Of a stretch of DNA of 64,000 nt, positions 1-12,302 are shown piece after piece. Within the stretch, counting starts at the first letter, position 1; each line of letters begins with the position of its first letter. The translations under genes and the position numbers were made by a program. Source of the DNA: Pseudevernia furfuracea. Its lineage: Eukaryota > Ascomycota > Lecanoromycetes > Lecanorales > Parmeliaceae. The notes under the pieces are model-generated. The model was given only the letters and a program-made list of their open reading frames with translations. It had not been told where the DNA came from and did no database searches. Location of the stretch: positions 1,240,001 to 1,304,000 of the forward strand of contig JAIUPT010000041.1 of assembly GCA_022315425.1 (NCBI GenBank), given 5' to 3'.

Positions 1-683
1 GTCCGTTGCAGCTGACCCATGTTTTATGAGTAGCATCGCCCCAACAGTAAGAGAGCGCGACGTATTTAGGAGTTTCGGGACCTAGGATTGCTGATTGCAA
101 TTCGCATTTGATGGTTTCAATTCGCGACCCTGGAAGGATCTTAACAAGTCGTATCTGGTCGGGACGAGTTATTGGTTGATAATGAAGCTTCTCGGTGGGC
201 GTCAAAATACTCTGTAGAGCTTCTTTCGGCGATATGAATCTCTTCATTGTAGTCTCTCAAAGCTGAGGCTTGAGCCTTGTCCGTGTAGAAATGACGAGTC
301 AACGGCTTGAAAATACTTGAAGTAAGGATCAAAAACTTACGAGTCCATTAATTACTCGTAGCTTTGTGAAGTATATTGCTTTCACAGAGGGAAGATCTCT
401 TGTACATCGGATCGTTGCCTGCCCAAATGCGCTCCAACGAAATATCTCTCAGGTCCCCCTGCGGGGGCGTCTTCCGAGAGTGGGTTAGAGCTGCTACTAG
501 CGCTGTTCAGGACTTGGCGTGCAGACCTCCGTAGAGTAGCGAATTGTTCAACATATTACTTCGCTATCTACCTACCTAGTCCTATGTCCAAGTAATTCAT
601 TTTGGCACTTCGGATCTTGAAAATGGAAACTTCGGTTGTTGTTGTGTTTGTACCTATGTCCCCCTTTCTTCAAGATTGCTCCT
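1..683. other. Left edge, no gene recognised
   Basis: Only short ORFs without recognisable motifs are present here. The stretch lies downstream of the halogenase stop at 684, so it holds that gene's 3' flank. A short GC-rich self-complementary run (CCCCTGCGGGG, about 455-465) is the only visible structure. Confidence 0.5.
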
Positions 684-2666
684 CTAGTAAGTGGAGATTG
701 GAATCTGGTTCTCCTTCACTTCCTCTACCACCTTCTCCTCTCCTTCCATCTTCTCTTCTCCTATCATCAAGGCCCTCACGTCAACATCAGAATGTTTAGC
801 ACCTCCCGTAGGCTTCGCGAGACCCAAGTCTCCCCTCACCAAATTTGGCGCCAATCCATCAATAACGTCGGCAGCGAAGTTATCCATGTTCAACACATCC
901 TCTGATCTCAACATCTGCCTAGCCCGGATGGTCGTTAAGATGCGCATCTCGTCCTCGGAAAGGGCTGATTCGAGCGCTTTCTCGGCTGCTTTTGTTTTCT
1001 CGTCGGTTGAGCCAGGGGCGTTGGTGCTGATAGCCTTCAATTTTTCTAGGACAGCTTCACGCTGTTCGGCGGGCGCGGGTTGGAATGCTTTGAAACAGAA
1101 GTCGACCGTTTTGGAAAGCTCGTCCTGGGTGAGTTTGGTGCTCACATCTGCTGTTCCTTGGATGACTATGTTGTAGAAGTAAATCAGTAACACAGTCACG
1201 TTGATAATTTCCTGAGAAGAGGGCGCGTACTTGGTCTGAAAAACGCAAAGGCTCTGTCAAAACCTTCCTCATCCATGTCACTCAGGACAGGCTCGTCCTG
1301 TGCCTTTATTTGCTTGAGGGCGCTCAAAACCACAAGCAAGAACCGAGTATATCCTTCTGCAACTTTCTTCGAATGCCATTGCACAGCGGCATACTCATTA
1401 AGTTCCCCTTTCTTAGCCGCGCAGATTGTCACGGCAGCCGAGAGACCACTCGACAGCGCTAGATGAACTCCGGAGGAGAAGAAAGGGTCAATGAAGCAAC
1501 CTGCGTCGCCGACAATGCGCACGAACGGACTGGCATAGGTGGAGGCGCTGTAGGACCAATCTCCTCCAGCCTTGATGTCTGAGACGAGCTCGGCCTCGGA
1601 AAGAAGTTTCATAATGCCGGGTGTGAGCTTTAGAGACTCCAGGTAGAAGTCCCGACTAGACGGGGAGTCCATTGCTCTCTTCTTGGATGTCGAGATGTCC
1701 TGATTCATGACCACTCCGACGGACATAGTACCATTATGTAAGGGGATAGTCCAGACCCAGCCACTCGCGTCTGAAACGAAAAGCATCAGCATCAATCAAT
1801 TCCGATGAAACAAACTTGGAGGTGGAAGTACCTCCTAACGCCTCGAAATATGGCTGGCCCTCGGCGGGTGTCCCCACACCGTAATCACTAGCCCCTTTCC
1901 AATAGCCCCAGCTTGCGACATTTTTCAATCCCTGATTATACTTGCGATTCTTCAGGTATTTGGTGCTCACCAAACCCGCCCGTCCAGTTGCGTCTACGAG
2001 ATATTCAAATTTCGTCACGCCAGAGCTGCCGTCTTTCCGTGACCAAGTAGCAGAGACTGGTCGCCCAAGATCTGGGGCCTCGGAATCAGGCACGAAATCG
2101 ATTGTCTTCACTTTGACGCCGTCAAAGATCTTCGCACCACTCTTCCCTGCATGCTTGAACATCAGGTTATCCGCTTCAGAGCGAACCACGTTCCATGCAT
2201 AGCCGTTGGGTCCGCCCGCCGCGATGAAGTCAGTGTCTGTTTACGTGTAAGTGGCCAATGATCTTTTGTCCAGAGCTCGAAGGCCTAACTTACAAACTTC
2301 AGGCTTCGCATTCAGCTTAAACATTGCACCATTCTATTAAAGGGGTTTAAGTTTCAAGGACCCTAGATGATCTTGAACCCGAAGGAACTAACCTTCTGGC
2401 GGAAGCCATAGCTATCAAAAGTGGAATCCAGGTCAATGAAACGCAAAAAGTGACGAATCGAGGCGACCATGCTCTCGCCGACATGGTATCTAGAAACGTC
2501 AGGTCACACTCGTCAACAAGTGAATATAGAGAATGAAGCACCTTGGGAATACCTCTGCCTCCAACAAGACAGTACTTACGCCCTCACGTGCCAGCGCTGC
2601 AGCCGCATATGAACCCGCTGGGCCACCACCTACCACCAATACGGTACACTCTTCCGGAATAGACAT
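684..2666 (-). CDS. Flavin-dependent halogenase (fungal phenolic type)
   Basis: Predicted FADH2-dependent halogenase that would chlorinate or brominate an aromatic polyketide. Six exons fit in frame: 2666-2542, 2489-2393, 2333-2294, 2236-1832, 1770-1231 and 1165-684, giving 562 residues, a normal length for the family. The N-terminus has the FAD motif VVGGGPAGSYAAAALAREG. A GESMVASIRHFLRFID segment follows, then the halogenase signature WVWTIP at the start of exon 5, which separates halogenases from ordinary FAD monooxygenases. The GDAGCFIDPFFSSGVHLALS segment matches the C-terminal FAD/substrate part of RadH/Rdc2-like fungal enzymes (family knowledge). All five introns have GT-AG ends and keep the frame. 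The gene points away from the PKS, and its promoter carries the CGGACTCCG palindrome at 2929. The acceptor is inferred to be a phenolic anthrone or anthraquinone made by the neighbouring PKS; free versus carrier-bound substrate cannot be told. Confidence 0.9.
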
Positions 2667-4265
2667 GATCACTCGCTTGGTGTTCTAAGAGACTGGGCTA
2701 GAGGGGCACGATTTATTCTGACGAGGACTGGAGTGGATAGGGGTATATATATATCAGACCGATAGAGGAGCGATTTCGGTGGGACAACCAATGCGCCTTT
2801 TCTGAACCTTGATACCGTACCTTTCGATCCAACATAGTAGGCGTCATTCCAATCTACGGAAACCGAGCCTGCCGATAGCACGAAGATAGTAGTCACCTAG
2901 GGATCCACCGCATCAGGTTTTTGCGCGGCGGACTCCGACGGAATGAGAAGGGTTGATAGCACAAAATGTCGGTTGAGATGGAAGTCAGCCCAAGGGGGAG
3001 AGCGACTGGTAACGAAGGATGTCTAGCTGCTGCAGCAGGTGATGATAGTCACTCAACACCGGAATCCGGTCTTACAGATAGCCATACCTGAGCAGAACAA
3101 TCTCAAGCCTCAATCAATCGCTATTGGGAGATAAGGAGTAGCTTATCGACTATTCTTCGCGTGGGGAGGAGACAACCCGGATCGCGGGGATACATTTGGC
3201 ACTGCAGCTTAAAAGGATCCCGGTATTGGATTTCTGGTTTCGGGTTCCGGGCAGGCTATTCGACCGACATATCCGTAGTCCCGTGATATATAGCACATCT
3301 GTAAAATTTGTAGGTGTATAGTCCATAGAGAATTGGGAATTTTGCGTATGCAGGGTCTGTGCTGAGAGCCTGACTTTGATTTGTTATTAAAGTAGGCGTT
3401 GCATGCCAAGAATTGGCGGCGTAGCTTACTTTACCGAACGCGCCAGGCCCCATCTACAGCAGTACTCGTAACAATTAGCGTGCTCAATTCTACAGGCCAC
3501 CTTTTGTGTCTCCCCCTTTTTCTGACATGAAGTTTTTTCCTACTCCGTAATACTCTATCAATTGATATAAGCGAAACGTATATCGACAAAGTGACTGACT
3601 CAGCAAATGAATTTCCAATAAAGAAGTCATTATAATATTCGCAAGAACCAGCTTTACAGTAGTGTTTCAAAAGGAAATCAAGCGGACTCGGTGGGGCGGA
3701 GGCGACGTTCTAGGTCTTACGAGAGAGCCTAGGCCACCTGAAGCGGCTTACCACTCTCTTCACCTTCGTTGCTGCGACGATGGTCTGCAACGTCTAAGTG
3801 ATTTTCCTCCCTTGATGATGAGGTTGGTTGGCGGCTGTGCTGATGGTTTCTTGCCGGGGCACCTGAGAACCAACAGGGTGGTGAAAAGCTTCCCTGCAGT
3901 TGTAGACTATGCGCGAAGTCTTCACATTTACCGTTACTTTCCAGATCATGTATGCCTACTGGGAGTAGGGATGCACTTTGGTTAGACACAGTGTTGTTCA
4001 GTCAAATGCTGCATAGAATGGATGCAATGCTTAGTGAGCAGTTTTCGTCTAATCTAGTGCCCTTCTACAGTTTACCACAATGAAATCTATCTCTCTGACT
4101 TTTATAAAAAAAAATTCATAGATCGCCAAAGCATATTACAAGCAATTCAAATAGCAGAGCAGCCTTGTTCAAACAAGCAAATATAATGGTACGCGAGTTC
4201 ATCAACCACGATATCTGGTGCTGCCTTTCCGGCCGCAGGGGCTTCCCCCCCTCCTGAGAGATTAT
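2667..4265. other. Intergenic, halogenase promoter and PKS 3' flank
   Basis: About 1.6 kb without a recognisable gene. It holds the halogenase promoter with the CGGACTCCG site and the 3' flank of the PKS. ORFs up to 107 codons occur, but none shows a domain or a plausible splice partner. Confidence 0.5.
2929..2937. promoter_or_regulatory. Candidate cluster operator, copy 1 (CGGACTCCG)
   Basis: Near-palindrome CGG-ACT-CCG, 263 bp upstream of the halogenase ATG. It is the reverse complement of the CGGAGTCCG copies at 10350 and 13292. Paired CGG triplets in inverted orientation are typical Zn(II)2Cys6 targets (established), so the AflR-type protein at 17744 is the likely reader (inference). Confidence 0.55.
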
Positions 4266-7200
4266 TCAGGAATACTCCTCCAGCCATTCCTTCAACTCGG
4301 CAATGCTCTGGCATTCGATGAAGAGCGAGCTTTTGACCTCCAGCTGGAGTTCAGTGCGGAACTTCTCAGCCAGCACAAGCGACATGAGCGAGTCAACACC
4401 TAGCTCGACGAAGGAAGCGTCGTCGGTGAGTTCGTCGGTCTCCAGACCAGTCTCACGTGCTATCAGTCTCAGGCAATCAGCCGTCACCGAGTTCGCTTCC
4501 TCGATAACCGGCGCGGCGGCGGCGTCTTTCGATGCTGACTTGGTTACTTCAGGAGCTGGTTCGGGAATTCTCTTCGCTGATATCTCAGTGTGGGACTTCA
4601 GTGGTACCGCTGCCGATTTCGGTGCCAAAGACTCCTGTGAAGCAGGAAGTGCCGGAGCGGGGGTTGGCGCAACAGCCTTGCGAGCACTCTCACCAGTGGA
4701 GCTCTTCTTCTTCATGTCAGGCGGCGAGAAGAACTGGTCCATTAACAAGCGAGGCACCTTTCTGAACTTCATATCGCCCATCATGCCCACAATGACGTCC
4801 CCTTGCATGACATAAACATCGCCGGCGTACATGTTGGCCTCTTTGGTGGGGAACATCTTAACGTAGCTGCGATAGCCAGCGTCTGGCTCAAGCTTTGCCA
4901 TACGGCAACTGCTCCACCCAGGAGTGACATAGAAGAAGTCCTTTGTATTGGAAGCGTCACTCCCGTTCATGATGAGACCTGCGAGGTGGAAAACGCTGTC
5001 AATCCAGTGTGGTGGCGTGTGCCAAGTGCCGTGCCTCTCTGGTACCAAGGTGATGTCGGCATAGGCTTCGTGCTCATTGAGCACAACCGTCTGCATTCCG
5101 CGGTATTTATCGGCGTAGTCAACCACATTTTTGAACAAGGTGTAAGTCATATTCTTCGAGAGCTTGTTCGCGGTGCCCTCAGCTGCCATCCGACACAATG
5201 CCTCGATTCGACCAGTCACTAGGTGTGTCACTCGATCCCACTCTATTTGCCAGGCAGCAGGATCCTCAAAGCGCACCGTTGCGGATGCGAAAGAGTCTCT
5301 TCGGCAGATTCCGTCTTCGGAGATATTGTACCAGTGAATTGTCATAGCTTGCGCAGACATGTCAATGTTAGCTTCCAGCTGCAGTAGCTGAGCGCTGCTC
5401 ATGACCTTTTGAGCGACTTGAGCGTGCAGTACCTCCACATCTGTGACGTTCATGTGGACCTCCTTCGTCTTGGGTGACATGCGCTTGTAGAGGTATTCAC
5501 CAACAGTCAGAGCCATGTCGGCCCAGATAGACTTAGAAGCATTAGCGTGGGAGCGATTGTGTGTACCGCCGAAAGACTTACTGTAGTAGCAACTCCATTC
5601 CCGTTCATCATATGCCCGTTCACAGCGGCGAAAAGGTCCGGGTGCATCATGTCCGAAACAGCGGTCAACTTGCCCGTGGAATGGAGCAGCTCTTCCGTGA
5701 GTATTTGATGCACCGAAGAGGTCCTTAGGGAAGAGCCACTAGAGGTAAGTGTTCCGAGTGCAGGTTTTTGTTTTGAATTGTCCTTGGGGTGGGCTTTGTC
5801 AAGCGTCCAAGTCCCGACATATTGGATCCAGTAGTCTTTCTCGTTCCACTTGTACTTGTTCAGATTCAACAGATTGTGTGCCTTCTCATATGGCCGGAAG
5901 TATTCGTTCCAGCAGACCGGAGACCCCTCGCAATGCAAGGTGGCTAGGCTGCTTGCAACAGTTGCAGAATTGTCCTCATTTCGGCGCAGTGACGAAACCA
6001 CCTTTGCGTTAGGGATATTGCTACGGACCAAGGTTCCAGACACAGGATGTGGCCCGATATCAACCCATATGGTCTTGTCATCGATGATGCCTAGATCCTG
6101 AGCAGCCTCGAGGGCACCTACAAAATTGACAGGCTCTCTAGAAGCGCGACGTAAATATTTGGCATTTGCCGTCTTGCCATCAAAGACACAGTTGCTGAGA
6201 AGCGGTGATATGATCGGGACGCTTGGCGCCTTGAATGCAATGTGCTTGGCTATTTTCTCGAAGGATTCCAGCATTGGATCCATTTGTGCAGTATGGAAGG
6301 CGAAGGGAACATCGAGTTGAGTGCATTTGAGTCCGTTGCTCTCCAATGCTGTACGGGTTGCCTCTACGTTCTTGCGAGCGCCGCTGATGACAGTATCTTC
6401 GTGACCGTTCATGCAGGAAACCTCGTAGGAGTTGCTTCCAGATGAGAATTTATTAATGTCCTCAGCGCTCGCATGGACAGACAGCATGACATGGCTGCCA
6501 ATCTCGCATGCGGCGAGAATAAGCTCCGCGCGCTTGCCGACTAAGAAGATCGCATCGGCTGCTGAAATAATACCAGCGACAACCATAGCGGCGTATTCAC
6601 CGAGACTGTGGCCGATGACTGCACTAGGTTTGATACCTAACAACGCCCAGAACCTTGCCAGTGCAATCTCAACCACGACAATGGTGAGCTGCGTGACGAG
6701 GGGAGAAGCACTGTCTCCGATGGTCCCTTCAATAGCTGGGACAACAGAGGGGAAACCGAATCGCTGGACAATGCGATCTAGCTGAAGGACTTGTGAGCTG
6801 TAGAATGGGAAATCCTTGAAGAGCTGCGAACTAATGCCTTTGTAGAATGCGCCTTGGCCGGTAAAGGTAAAAGCAATAGCAGGATTTCCGACCGGTCGGA
6901 TGTTGCCTGAACTTTCGAGGGAGGGCTCCAAGAACTTCCGCAATTGGGTGATACTTGCGACAGAGGTCGCAATCCGCGTGTTGTGATGGATACGCCGAGC
7001 GCACGTGGTGTAAGACAGGTCTCCGAGGTCGGTATCGGGGTTCTGATCCAGGTAGCAGAGCAGTGCCTCTATGTTGCCTCTCAAAGAAGTTTTGCTTTTT
7101 GCCGAGACTGTCACTACATAGGTCGAGCGTGGGTCCTGGCCAACCTTCGGCTTCTCGGGTGCATCTTCCAGCAATAGGGTTGTGTTTCCGCCGTGGGCAC

Positions 7201-9857
7201 CGAAGCTGTTAACAACCGCGTTACGCTTCTTCCCTTTCAACTTGGACCAAGGAGTCATTTTCATGTTAAGACCAACATTACGCTTCTCCAAGTCCTTAGA
7301 AATAATCGGATTAATCTCACTCTTGAATCCAACTTGTGCCGGGATCTGGTTCTTCTGGTAGACTAGTAGCACTTTGATGAAGGATGCAATGCCAGCCGCA
7401 GCCTCAGCGTGACCGATGTTGGATTTCACAGCGCCAAGATGAAGTCGTTGATCGGCACGACGTCGAGGCGCGAGGGGCGCAAAGACATCTGCCACGGATT
7501 CTGACTCAACAGCGTCGCCGACCTGGGTACCAGTGCCATGGAGTTCAACGTAGCTCACGTCGAGAGGGTTGAACCCAGCGCTCTGCATGATCTGGTTGTA
7601 ATTATCCTTCTGAGCGCCTGCGTGTGGTTGGGTGATAGAGGCAGCCTCAGCGGAGTGGTTTGTTGCGCCGGCAAGGATAGTTGCGATAATGTTGTCATTG
7701 TCAGCTTCGGCGTCCTCAAGCCTCTTGATGACGACTGATCCAATGCCGTCTGCGCGGCAGTAGCCATCCGCATCCTTATCCCAGATCTTGCACTGGCCGG
7801 TCTTGGACAAGAAGTGGCCTTTGCATAACATACAGTAGTTGTCGGGGTTGGTGATAACGCTGAGCCCGCCTGCGATCACAGTGTCGGCCTCTCCTGCCCA
7901 GAGGGCGGAGCAAGCAGCACTGACAGCGGCCAAGCCACTGGAGCAAGCAGTATCAATGTTGAAGCTTGGGCCGCCAAACTTGAAGAAGTAATTGATACGT
8001 CCATTGGCAAAAGCTCGTTCTCCTCCCGGCACGCCGTACGTGCCAATGTTTTGACCTGCGTTTAACTCTCGCCAATCATCGCTTGCCTGACCATAAAAGG
8101 TTCCAATGCGCTTGAAATTGGTCGAGGGAGTCCGGTTGGGCGCGTAGCCCGCCATCTCGAGCGCTTCATAAGCCGTCACAAGCGCGAGACGGTGCATCGG
8201 GTCGGTTTGCTCGGCCTGCAGATTGAAATGTCAGCTTTTTGCTAATGAAAAGCTTCGAACTCTCGACTTACCTCGCGCGGAGACATATTGAAGAATCCCG
8301 CATCGAACAGTCCTGGTTTGTCAATAAAGTTGCCGAAGGGTGTTTCAGTGGCGTTCGGCGTCTTCCCAGACGGATCGTAATGTGTGCTCAGGTCGAATCT
8401 GTCAGCTGGAACCCGAGTGTGCACATCGCGCCCCTCCGTCATCAATTTCCAGAAGAGCTCTGTGTCGTTTGCGCCTCCCGGCATTCGACAAGACATTCCC
8501 ACAACAGCGAGCTTTGATTGCTTGGGAGACCGCGGAATTCCGATATCAAGGTCCTTGGTCGACCAATCAATTAAGTCATTTCGGACAACGGTCAATTGCG
8601 GCAACTCGGACTCGATGGCCAACAGGAAGCCCTTTGCAATGAGCGATGTCCGGAACAGTAGAACTTGGCACTCGGGCTTTCCAGAGTTGGAGACGTTGGT
8701 GATGATTCCAGCGGTGAGGTTGTCGAGGTAAATGGTGCCAGTGAGAATTTCTGTACATATCTGCTCGAAGAGACTGCCAGCATCCTCTGCCGGATACGGC
8801 TTGCCCGTCTGGGCAGAGAATAGCGGAAGTTGCACGTGACGAGAGCGGCTACACTTTGGCTCCGAACCGTTGACAATCGAATTGATGTCACCTGAGTTGT
8901 AGAGGTGAGGTGCGTGGCATAAGCCGTTATAAACTGGCATTGGCAGATGCTTGGAGTAACGCAGGACTTGCGAATGTAGGAACGCATTCTTGAGACGAGA
9001 AGGCGGGCCAGTAACGCTAACAGAGTTTTTGTCTGACGCGCTGATGAAGACTTTGGTGAGTTCTGGGTTAGACTAGCAATAAAGTCAGTATAACCGAGAA
9101 GCCTCAATGGATGGGGCCGCGCTGCACCGACCGTCTCTGCGTTATATTGGTCGATTTCTCTCTGCACATCTTCTGCAGATACCCCTGTCACGACATAAGC
9201 CCAGCTGTGGAGATTGCCATCGGCTTCGCGAGATTCGAGCGATTGCGAAACCCCATCGACATGGATACCAAGCCTGAAGGCGACTCTCACACTCTCGGCA
9301 CCGGTGATGGCCAATTCTGCCCAAGACGTGGAGACTGAAACAGCTGCAGCAGCCAGCAAGCCAATGCTCAAGCCAGTCAGAGTGGTGCTGCATCTTGGCA
9401 GGTCATATTGGAGGTTTTGCTCTTCATGGTGACTATAGATTGGTAGGTTAGCAAAAGACTAGACTCATGCCTTCTGCTAAACACGGAGCCTATTGAAAAC
9501 GGGTAACACGTACGCAATGAACATGCCAATCTCTAGAACACACAGGAGGGCACTTTCGAGAGCTCCCCCAAGGGGACCCTGTTGAAATTGGCTTTGGTCC
9601 GCCAGAGAAAGAACCGTTTGAAATGGAGGAAGAAGGTCCTGCACTGGCTGTGGTAGCTTCAGAGTTTCTTCTTTCACGATGGCAGTGCATTCTTCGAGAA
9701 AAGTGGCCAGACATCGAAACCTCTTGTTCTTGCTGTTTCTTTGGAGGCGACGGAATAGGTCCTGAAGATCATCGTTAGGGAATTCATTACTGAAGAAAAC
9801 CAGCTTAGTGGTGAAATCATTAATCCCATCAGTCGAAAGAGACGAGGGAGTATCCAT
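4266..9857 (-). CDS. Non-reducing polyketide synthase, SAT-KS-AT-PT-ACP
   Basis: Iterative type I PKS making an unreduced aromatic polyketide. Five exons (9857-9514, 9432-9132, 9072-8272, 8215-5582, 5531-4266) give 1781 residues, the usual size for TE-less anthraquinone-type enzymes. Domains in order: SAT (about 1-370), KS from about 402 (active Cys573 in DTACSS, His708 in HGTGT, His751 in NIGHAEA), AT from about 931 (Ser1019 in GHSLGEY), PT (His1350 in GHMMNG, Asp1538 in HWIDSVFHLAG), a Pro/Ala/Lys-rich linker, and one ACP (Ser1741 in GVDSL). The protein ends about 40 residues after the ACP serine, so no thioesterase or Claisen-cyclase domain is present. This fits release by the separate thioesterase at 10692, as in the emodin, asperthecin and griseofulvin PKS families (established). 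The SAT motif reads GLSIG, with Ser137 where GxCxG has its nucleophile. The chosen ATG gives the MDTPSSLSTDG start; a weaker in-frame ATG lies four codons upstream. Confidence 0.95.
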
Positions 9858-10286
9858 GGTGAAATGCATCGACGAAGCACATGTATAATCTACACAAACA
9901 AATTTATTGAAAGAACAGTTGCACGTTCCAGACGGAGATATCACTTCTTGCAGCGATGGTTGACAAGATGTACTTGCCTATACAAATTCGGGATGGGTTC
10001 GGTAATATATAGACACCTGGTTCTTAGCACATATTGGTTCAAGCATACTTCGGTCACAACACAGATCGGTCTTTGCCCTTGCTGTTCACAATCTTCGTTC
10101 TCAGCCTTGCACGATACGACCTTGCCATGCTGAGTGATGAGGCGTAGAAACCTTGACAATGCACACTCGGTGTGCTCGAATCATCCTGTAGTACAGAGAA
10201 TGCCTTTCCTTGCTGCTATGGAGTACGGACAGCCACCAAGTCCAAACCGGCATCCTGGAAATAGAGTTCAAGGGTGATATAGGCGG

Positions 10287-10313
10287 CCAATTAAGCCAAT
10301 TAAGCCAATTAAG
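10287..10313. repeat. Three tandem CCAATTAAG units
   Basis: Three perfect 9-bp head-to-tail copies, each containing CCAAT, in the PKS/thioesterase divergent promoter. CCAAT is the core bound by the fungal HAP/CBC complex (established). Function here is inferred from position only. Confidence 0.8.
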
Positions 10314-10349
10314 CGGGATCCGGCCGCCCAGCACATCGGGCGCTGAAGC

Positions 10350-10358
10350 CGGAGTCCG
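10350..10358. promoter_or_regulatory. Candidate cluster operator, copy 2 (CGGAGTCCG)
   Basis: CGG-AGT-CCG, extended on both sides to the 11-mer CCGGAGTCCGG. It lies 334 bp upstream of the thioesterase ATG and 492 bp upstream of the PKS ATG, so it could serve both genes. Confidence 0.6.
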
Positions 10359-10691
10359 GTAGAGAACCTAGCTCACGTGACTCTAGCCCCGATTTATGCG
10401 ATACTGACTGTCAGCCTTTCAGTGGGGTGCATGTGATTGGGCAAAGCTCTCAGCAAATCCGTGTAAAGTACCGACTAGTGGAAGAATGGATTATACACCC
10501 CCCTGGAAGCGAGTGACAAGAGCAAATGACAACATTCCTGTTGATAGCTATGCCAATCCGATAGTATAGGCCTCGCACAGGCTTCTATCTTCATATAAGT
10601 ATGGACCGATAGTCGCATAATGAAGCGTTTCCGCTAGCAGCTCCGAGCAGCTCAACCTGCCATCGTCATCACGCTGTCCAATAGCTTCAAA

Positions 10692-11881
10692 ATGGCTTTG
10701 AACCCGATCAAAATCAACCCGTGTATTTGGAAAGAATATCTCTCGACCCAGGAAGCAGGGCTTCCTCTCCTCGCTGATGTGGAGGATGTTACGAGCAGTG
10801 TGATTAGGATAATGGGAGGGAATCCAGGTGCAATGCAACTGCAAGGCACTTCCACCTACCTTGTCGGCACTGGTCAATCAAGGATTCTTATCGACACTGG
10901 CCAGGTAAGAGGCATTCTTGTGCAATAACACTCGATGACGAAATGACCAACGACAAGCGCATTGACAGTGTCTGGTAGGGATTCCCCATGTGGGCTGAGA
11001 ACTTGACAAACCTCCTCAGAGACCGAAACCTAACTGTATCCCATGTTCTCCTGACTCATTGGCACGGCGGTACGTACATTCTGGAGCTCACCCCTCCTAT
11101 TTGATATTGGAGCTGAGTCCTAGGACACGTTCCGGGGGCAAGAGGATCCTTCTACTCCTGAGACCTGTCTTACAACTCCATTTCCTATCTCGAATAAGCA
11201 AAAGCTGACTCCTAGATCTGCCTAGATCACACTGGCGGCGTTCCCGATCTGATTTCGTACAGACCCGAGCTCGCATCACGGATCTACAAAAATCAGCCCG
11301 ACCGTGGCCAGCAATCCATTGAAGACGGACAGTTTTTCCGGACGGAGGGCGCCACCATCAGGGCTGTCTTCACGCCCGGCCACGCGATCGACCACATGTG
11401 CTTTGCATTTGAGGAGGAGAACGCCCTCTTCACAGGCGACAATGTCCTGGGCCACGGCTTCAGCGTCGTCGAAGACCTCGGGACATACATGGAAAGTTTA
11501 GGCTACATGGAGGCCCAACACTGCGCAGTCGGCTACCCAGCTCACGGCGTAAAGATTGAAAATCTACCCCTGAAGATCAAGCAGTATATCCGGCACAGGA
11601 AGACGCGTGAAAGGCAGATATACTCGGTGCTCTTGGGCAACAAGGCGAAAGTGGTCAAAGCGGGCCAGAGCGGCAAAGGTAGCTTGACAACGCGTGAGGT
11701 TGTCTATTCCCTTCACGGTGAGGTGCCGGATGATATGTTTGCAATGGCGCTTGAGCCGTTCACGACGGAAGTGTTGTGGAAGTTGACGGAGGATCGCAAG
11801 GTTGGGTTTGAGCTGAACAGAGGCAATAGGCAGTGGTTCATCAATGAGCGTACATGGAAGCTTGAGTCGCTCAAGCGTTGA
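10692..11881 (+). CDS. Metallo-beta-lactamase-type thioesterase partner of the PKS
   Basis: Predicted hydrolase that frees the ACP-bound polyketide, after which the last ring closes to an anthrone or related acid. Three exons (10692-10904, 10979-11069, 11226-11881) give 319 residues. The zinc motif THWHGDHTGG is rebuilt only across intron 2: THWHG is encoded just before the donor and DHTGG just after the acceptor, which supports the splice choice. Further zinc-ligand regions are FTPGHAIDHMCF and FTGDNVLGHG. Such enzymes (AptB, GsfB, MdpF, EncB type) occur beside TE-less NR-PKSs (established). The gene is divergent from the PKS and shares its promoter. Intron 2 is long for this window (156 nt) and holds another possible acceptor near 11123. 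Confidence 0.92.
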
Positions 11882-12302
11882 TTAAAAGCGAATAGACATC
11901 AACTTAGACTAAGACATAGAATACGAGAGTAGAAAACCTCAATAATAGACATTGTTGAAATACAAGCAGTACATTGCTCACGTCCAAATTAACCTCACAT
12001 ACTCCAGAGAACTATTTTAAGGCCATCGCCGGACTGAAACCTGCAGAGTTTGTTTGGTACCTAACAAACTATGCCACATTTCAAACGCATATCCGATCCG
12101 TAGTCAACTCGTTGAGATAAGAAACTGGGTCAAGCGTCGTGAAAGGAGCGAGCTACCAATTTTCAAGTCTCACACAGCTTGCTGTTTGCAGGTGGAATGT
12201 GGAATCTTTCAAGTTTGAATTCAGTGGAACTCAAAACTCTTAAGGAGTTCGCCTGCCAACTTTTGCACTATTCATGGCTTTGGCCATTCTCTCATATTAG
12301 AA
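11882..12302. other. Intergenic, convergent 3' flanks
   Basis: About 420 bp between the convergent thioesterase and anthrone oxygenase genes. No motif, repeat or coding signal was recognised; it presumably holds the two terminators. Confidence 0.5.

Larger units (their letters stand above)
9858..10691. promoter_or_regulatory. Bidirectional promoter between PKS and thioesterase
   Basis: This 834-bp divergent region should drive both PKS and thioesterase. Within about 95 bp it holds three tandem CCAATTAAG units (10287-10313), the CGGAGTCCG palindrome (10350-10358, extended to CCGGAGTCCGG) and the E-box-like palindrome TCACGTGA (10373-10380). The clustering of three different palindromic or CCAAT-type signals suggests the main control module of the cluster (inference). 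Confidence 0.6.

Noticed and set aside
691..1176. 161-codon plus-strand ORF over the halogenase 3' exon
   Set aside because: Antisense shadow of a well-supported exon; no motif.
3662..3985. 107-codon ORF between halogenase and PKS
   Set aside because: No domain, no splice partners, composition of non-coding DNA.
4303..4815. 170-codon plus-strand ORF within the PKS last exon
   Set aside because: Antisense to the PT-ACP linker; low-complexity Ser/Ala shadow.
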